Below are positions 6,577 to 7,570 of a DNA stretch of 7,570 bases, in pieces. Origin of the DNA: Desulfobacterales bacterium (lineage in GTDB: Bacteria; Desulfobacterota; DSM-4660; Desulfatiglandales; B25-G16); assembly GCA_030672485.1 (NCBI GenBank), contig DAOVGH010000033.1:1-7570 (forward strand). The letters run 5' to 3'. The stretch's first letter is position 1. Each line of letters opens with the position of its first letter. Below the pieces are notes generated by a model that ran no database searches, was not told where the DNA came from, and was given only the letters and a program-made list of their open reading frames with translations. The position numbers and the translations under genes are program-made.

Positions 6577-6609
6577 AGTATCAACGGACATTACCAAACA
6601 ATATTGATT

Positions 6610-7356
6610 ATGGAGATCAGGAAGGTACTTTACGCCACAAATCTCAAAGAGCCAACCTATAATCTATTTGAGGGATTGCTGGATATAAAGAAGATTGGGC
6701 TCGAGGAGATAGTCCTTCTTTCCGGTAGCCTACCGGCGGAGTTGAGGGAGAGATTCTCAAACCACGAGATCAACATAAGGGAAGTTGAGGGATCGGGACC
6801 ACTTGTTTCCAAGATTTTGGATTCGGCTAAGAGAGAGGATGTATCTCTTATTGTGGTAAATCTCCGAAGAGAAAAGAGGAGGTTTATTAGGGGCTCAAAT
6901 GCCAGAAATATGGCAAAGAATACCTCTCTTCCTCTCCTGCTTATAGAAGAAAACAGCAACCCCAAAAAAGGCATATTTGATAGTGTAGTCCTTGCCACCG
7001 ACTGGTCTGCTGTAGCTCGAAGGGCATTGAATTATACTATAGGTTTGAAGGAGGTTATAGGGGTGCTGGACATAGTCAATGTGTTAAATGAGAAGCCGAC
7101 CATACGGGATATCCGGCAACTTAAAGAGAGGATTGAGGAGATTAGGAAGATATGTCTAAAGAAAAAGATCGATGCCGAATCTCATATCTATGCTGGCAAG
7201 ACACCGGAAGAGATCCTATTAGCGGCAAAGGACTATAACGCTACCCTTATCGTAATGGGAACCGGGTCCAAGAGTACTGTTAGAGAGCTATTTTTGGGAT
7301 CTGCATCTTACCGGGTAGCAGAAAAGGCTCCTGTCCCTGTTTTGATCATTCCATAA
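6610..7356 (+). CDS. Tandem universal stress protein (two UspA domains)
   Basis: A 248-residue cytoplasmic protein of two UspA-like domains. Domain 1 (1-113) starts MEIRKVLYATNL, has the short beta2 EEIVLLSG (32-39) and SLIVVNLRREKRRFIRGS (79-96), and lacks a clear G-x2-G nucleotide loop, so it is probably degenerate. Domain 2 (122-248) has FDSVVLATDWS (123-133), a long helix (162-186) and VMGTGSKSTVRELFLGSAS (215-233). That last stretch fits the G-x(n)-GS nucleotide-binding pattern with G217 and G230/S231, although the second Gly sits one place early (G219). Tandem proteins with one active and one degenerate domain are common in this family. It is a paralogue of the broken gene upstream and may supply its function. 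The ATG at 6610 is preferred to the TTG at 6604; neither has a visible ribosome binding site, which is odd beside most of its neighbours. Confidence 0.88.
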   Translation: MEIRKVLYATNLKEPTYNLFEGLLDIKKIGLEEIVLLSGSLPAELRERFSNHEINIREVEGSGPLVSKILDSAKREDVSLIVVNLRREKRRFIRGSNARNMAKNTSLPLLLIEENSNPKKGIFDSVVLATDWSAVARRALNYTIGLKEVIGVLDIVNVLNEKPTIRDIRQLKERIEEIRKICLKKKIDAESHIYAGKTPEEILLAAKDYNATLIVMGTGSKSTVRELFLGSASYRVAEKAPVPVLIIP

Positions 7357-7371
7357 GAAAAATAGGCGCTC

Positions 7372-7394
7372 AGCTATCAGCTGTTAGCTTTCAG
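7372..7394. repeat. AGCTNTY heptamer tandem repeat
   Basis: Three tandem units AGCTATC, AGCTGTT, AGCTTTC are followed by AG. The sequence 7373-7388 is also a near-perfect dyad (14 of 16 positions symmetric) centred on CAGCTG. It begins 15 nt after the last stop codon. The next bases are TAAAAAAA, not a T-tract, so it is not called a terminator. The rest of the spacer to about 7500 is A/T-rich and shows no gene or clear promoter. Confidence 0.6.
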
Positions 7395-7502
7395 TAAAAA
7401 AAGAACCAGATGAAACAGCCTGTAATTCAATGTATCGGAATTTGTACAACTCATTGAAATCAGTAATCTTTTATTGGTTGTTTTTTGTTCTACATGCAGT
7501 GG

Positions 7503-7570
7503 TGGAGTATTGGAGTACTGGGTATTAAAAGTCTAAAGAACATCTATCATTCCCTTAAAACCATCACTCC
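7503..7570. repeat. Inverted-repeat element, copy B, cut by the window end
   Basis: The 5' arm TGGAGTATTGGAGTACTGG (7503-7521) faces a 3' arm starting CATCACTCC at 7562. Positions 7512-7521 pair with 7561-7570 with two mismatches. The middle (7523-7561) resembles the loop of the copy at 1263-1343 in the same orientation, including the shared AAAAC(G)CATCACTCC end. The rest of the 3' arm lies beyond the window; pairing predicts that it continues AATACTCCA. Confidence 0.8.

Noticed and set aside
7410..7457. Small reading frame of 15 codons (MKQPVIQCIGICTTH)
   Set aside because: Too short, no ribosome binding site and no recognised family; could be a decayed remnant but there is no support.
7442..7469. 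TTGTAC...TAATCT as a promoter in the last spacer
   Set aside because: The -10 candidate matches the consensus poorly and no gene start is visible downstream in the window.

Overview
The window reads as bacterial chromosomal DNA of moderate GC with frequent AGG/AGA arginine codons. All genes lie on the + strand. The protein types (a soluble PAS kinase with an N-terminal Rossmann-like domain, a REC-PAS-kinase hybrid, a stand-alone receiver with a long alpha4-beta5 loop, tandem UspA proteins, a DsrE-like protein and an NhaD-type antiporter) resemble what I recall from anaerobic Desulfobacterota (former Deltaproteobacteria). That placement is inference from memory, not a search result.

Layout. 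Positions 1-785 hold the C-terminal part of an ArsB/NhaD-superfamily Na+/H+ antiporter cut by the window edge. A DsrE-like small protein follows 17 nt later (803-1249). A spacer carrying a long inverted-repeat element (about 1263-1343) separates this pair from a signalling cluster: a cytoplasmic Rossmann-PAS-PAS histidine kinase (1385-3478), a second kinase with an N-terminal receiver (3632-5164), a single-domain response regulator (5201-5593), a tandem universal stress protein gene broken by an in-frame TAA (5622-6500), and an intact tandem universal stress protein (6610-7356). The window ends inside a second copy of the same inverted-repeat element (7503-7570), in the same orientation as the first.

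Working together (inference). The two kinases and the free receiver look like one phosphorelay. Neither the receiver proteins nor anything else here has a DNA-binding or cyclic-di-GMP output domain, so the signal probably leaves through protein contacts or a partner elsewhere. The Rossmann-like module suggests sensing of a nucleotide cofactor or redox state, and the UspA proteins fit a stress or energy-state response.

The most unusual DNA feature is in the spacers. Each of the four larger spacers carries short tandem units of 7-9 bp, usually about three copies and often arranged as hairpins, with a different unit sequence in each. Two genes that start directly after such repeats (3632 and 6610) lack a good Shine-Dalgarno sequence, whereas most other starts have a strong or clear one. 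No RNA genes, CRISPR arrays, transposases or convincing intrinsic terminators were seen. No gene-free stretch exceeds 300 bases.
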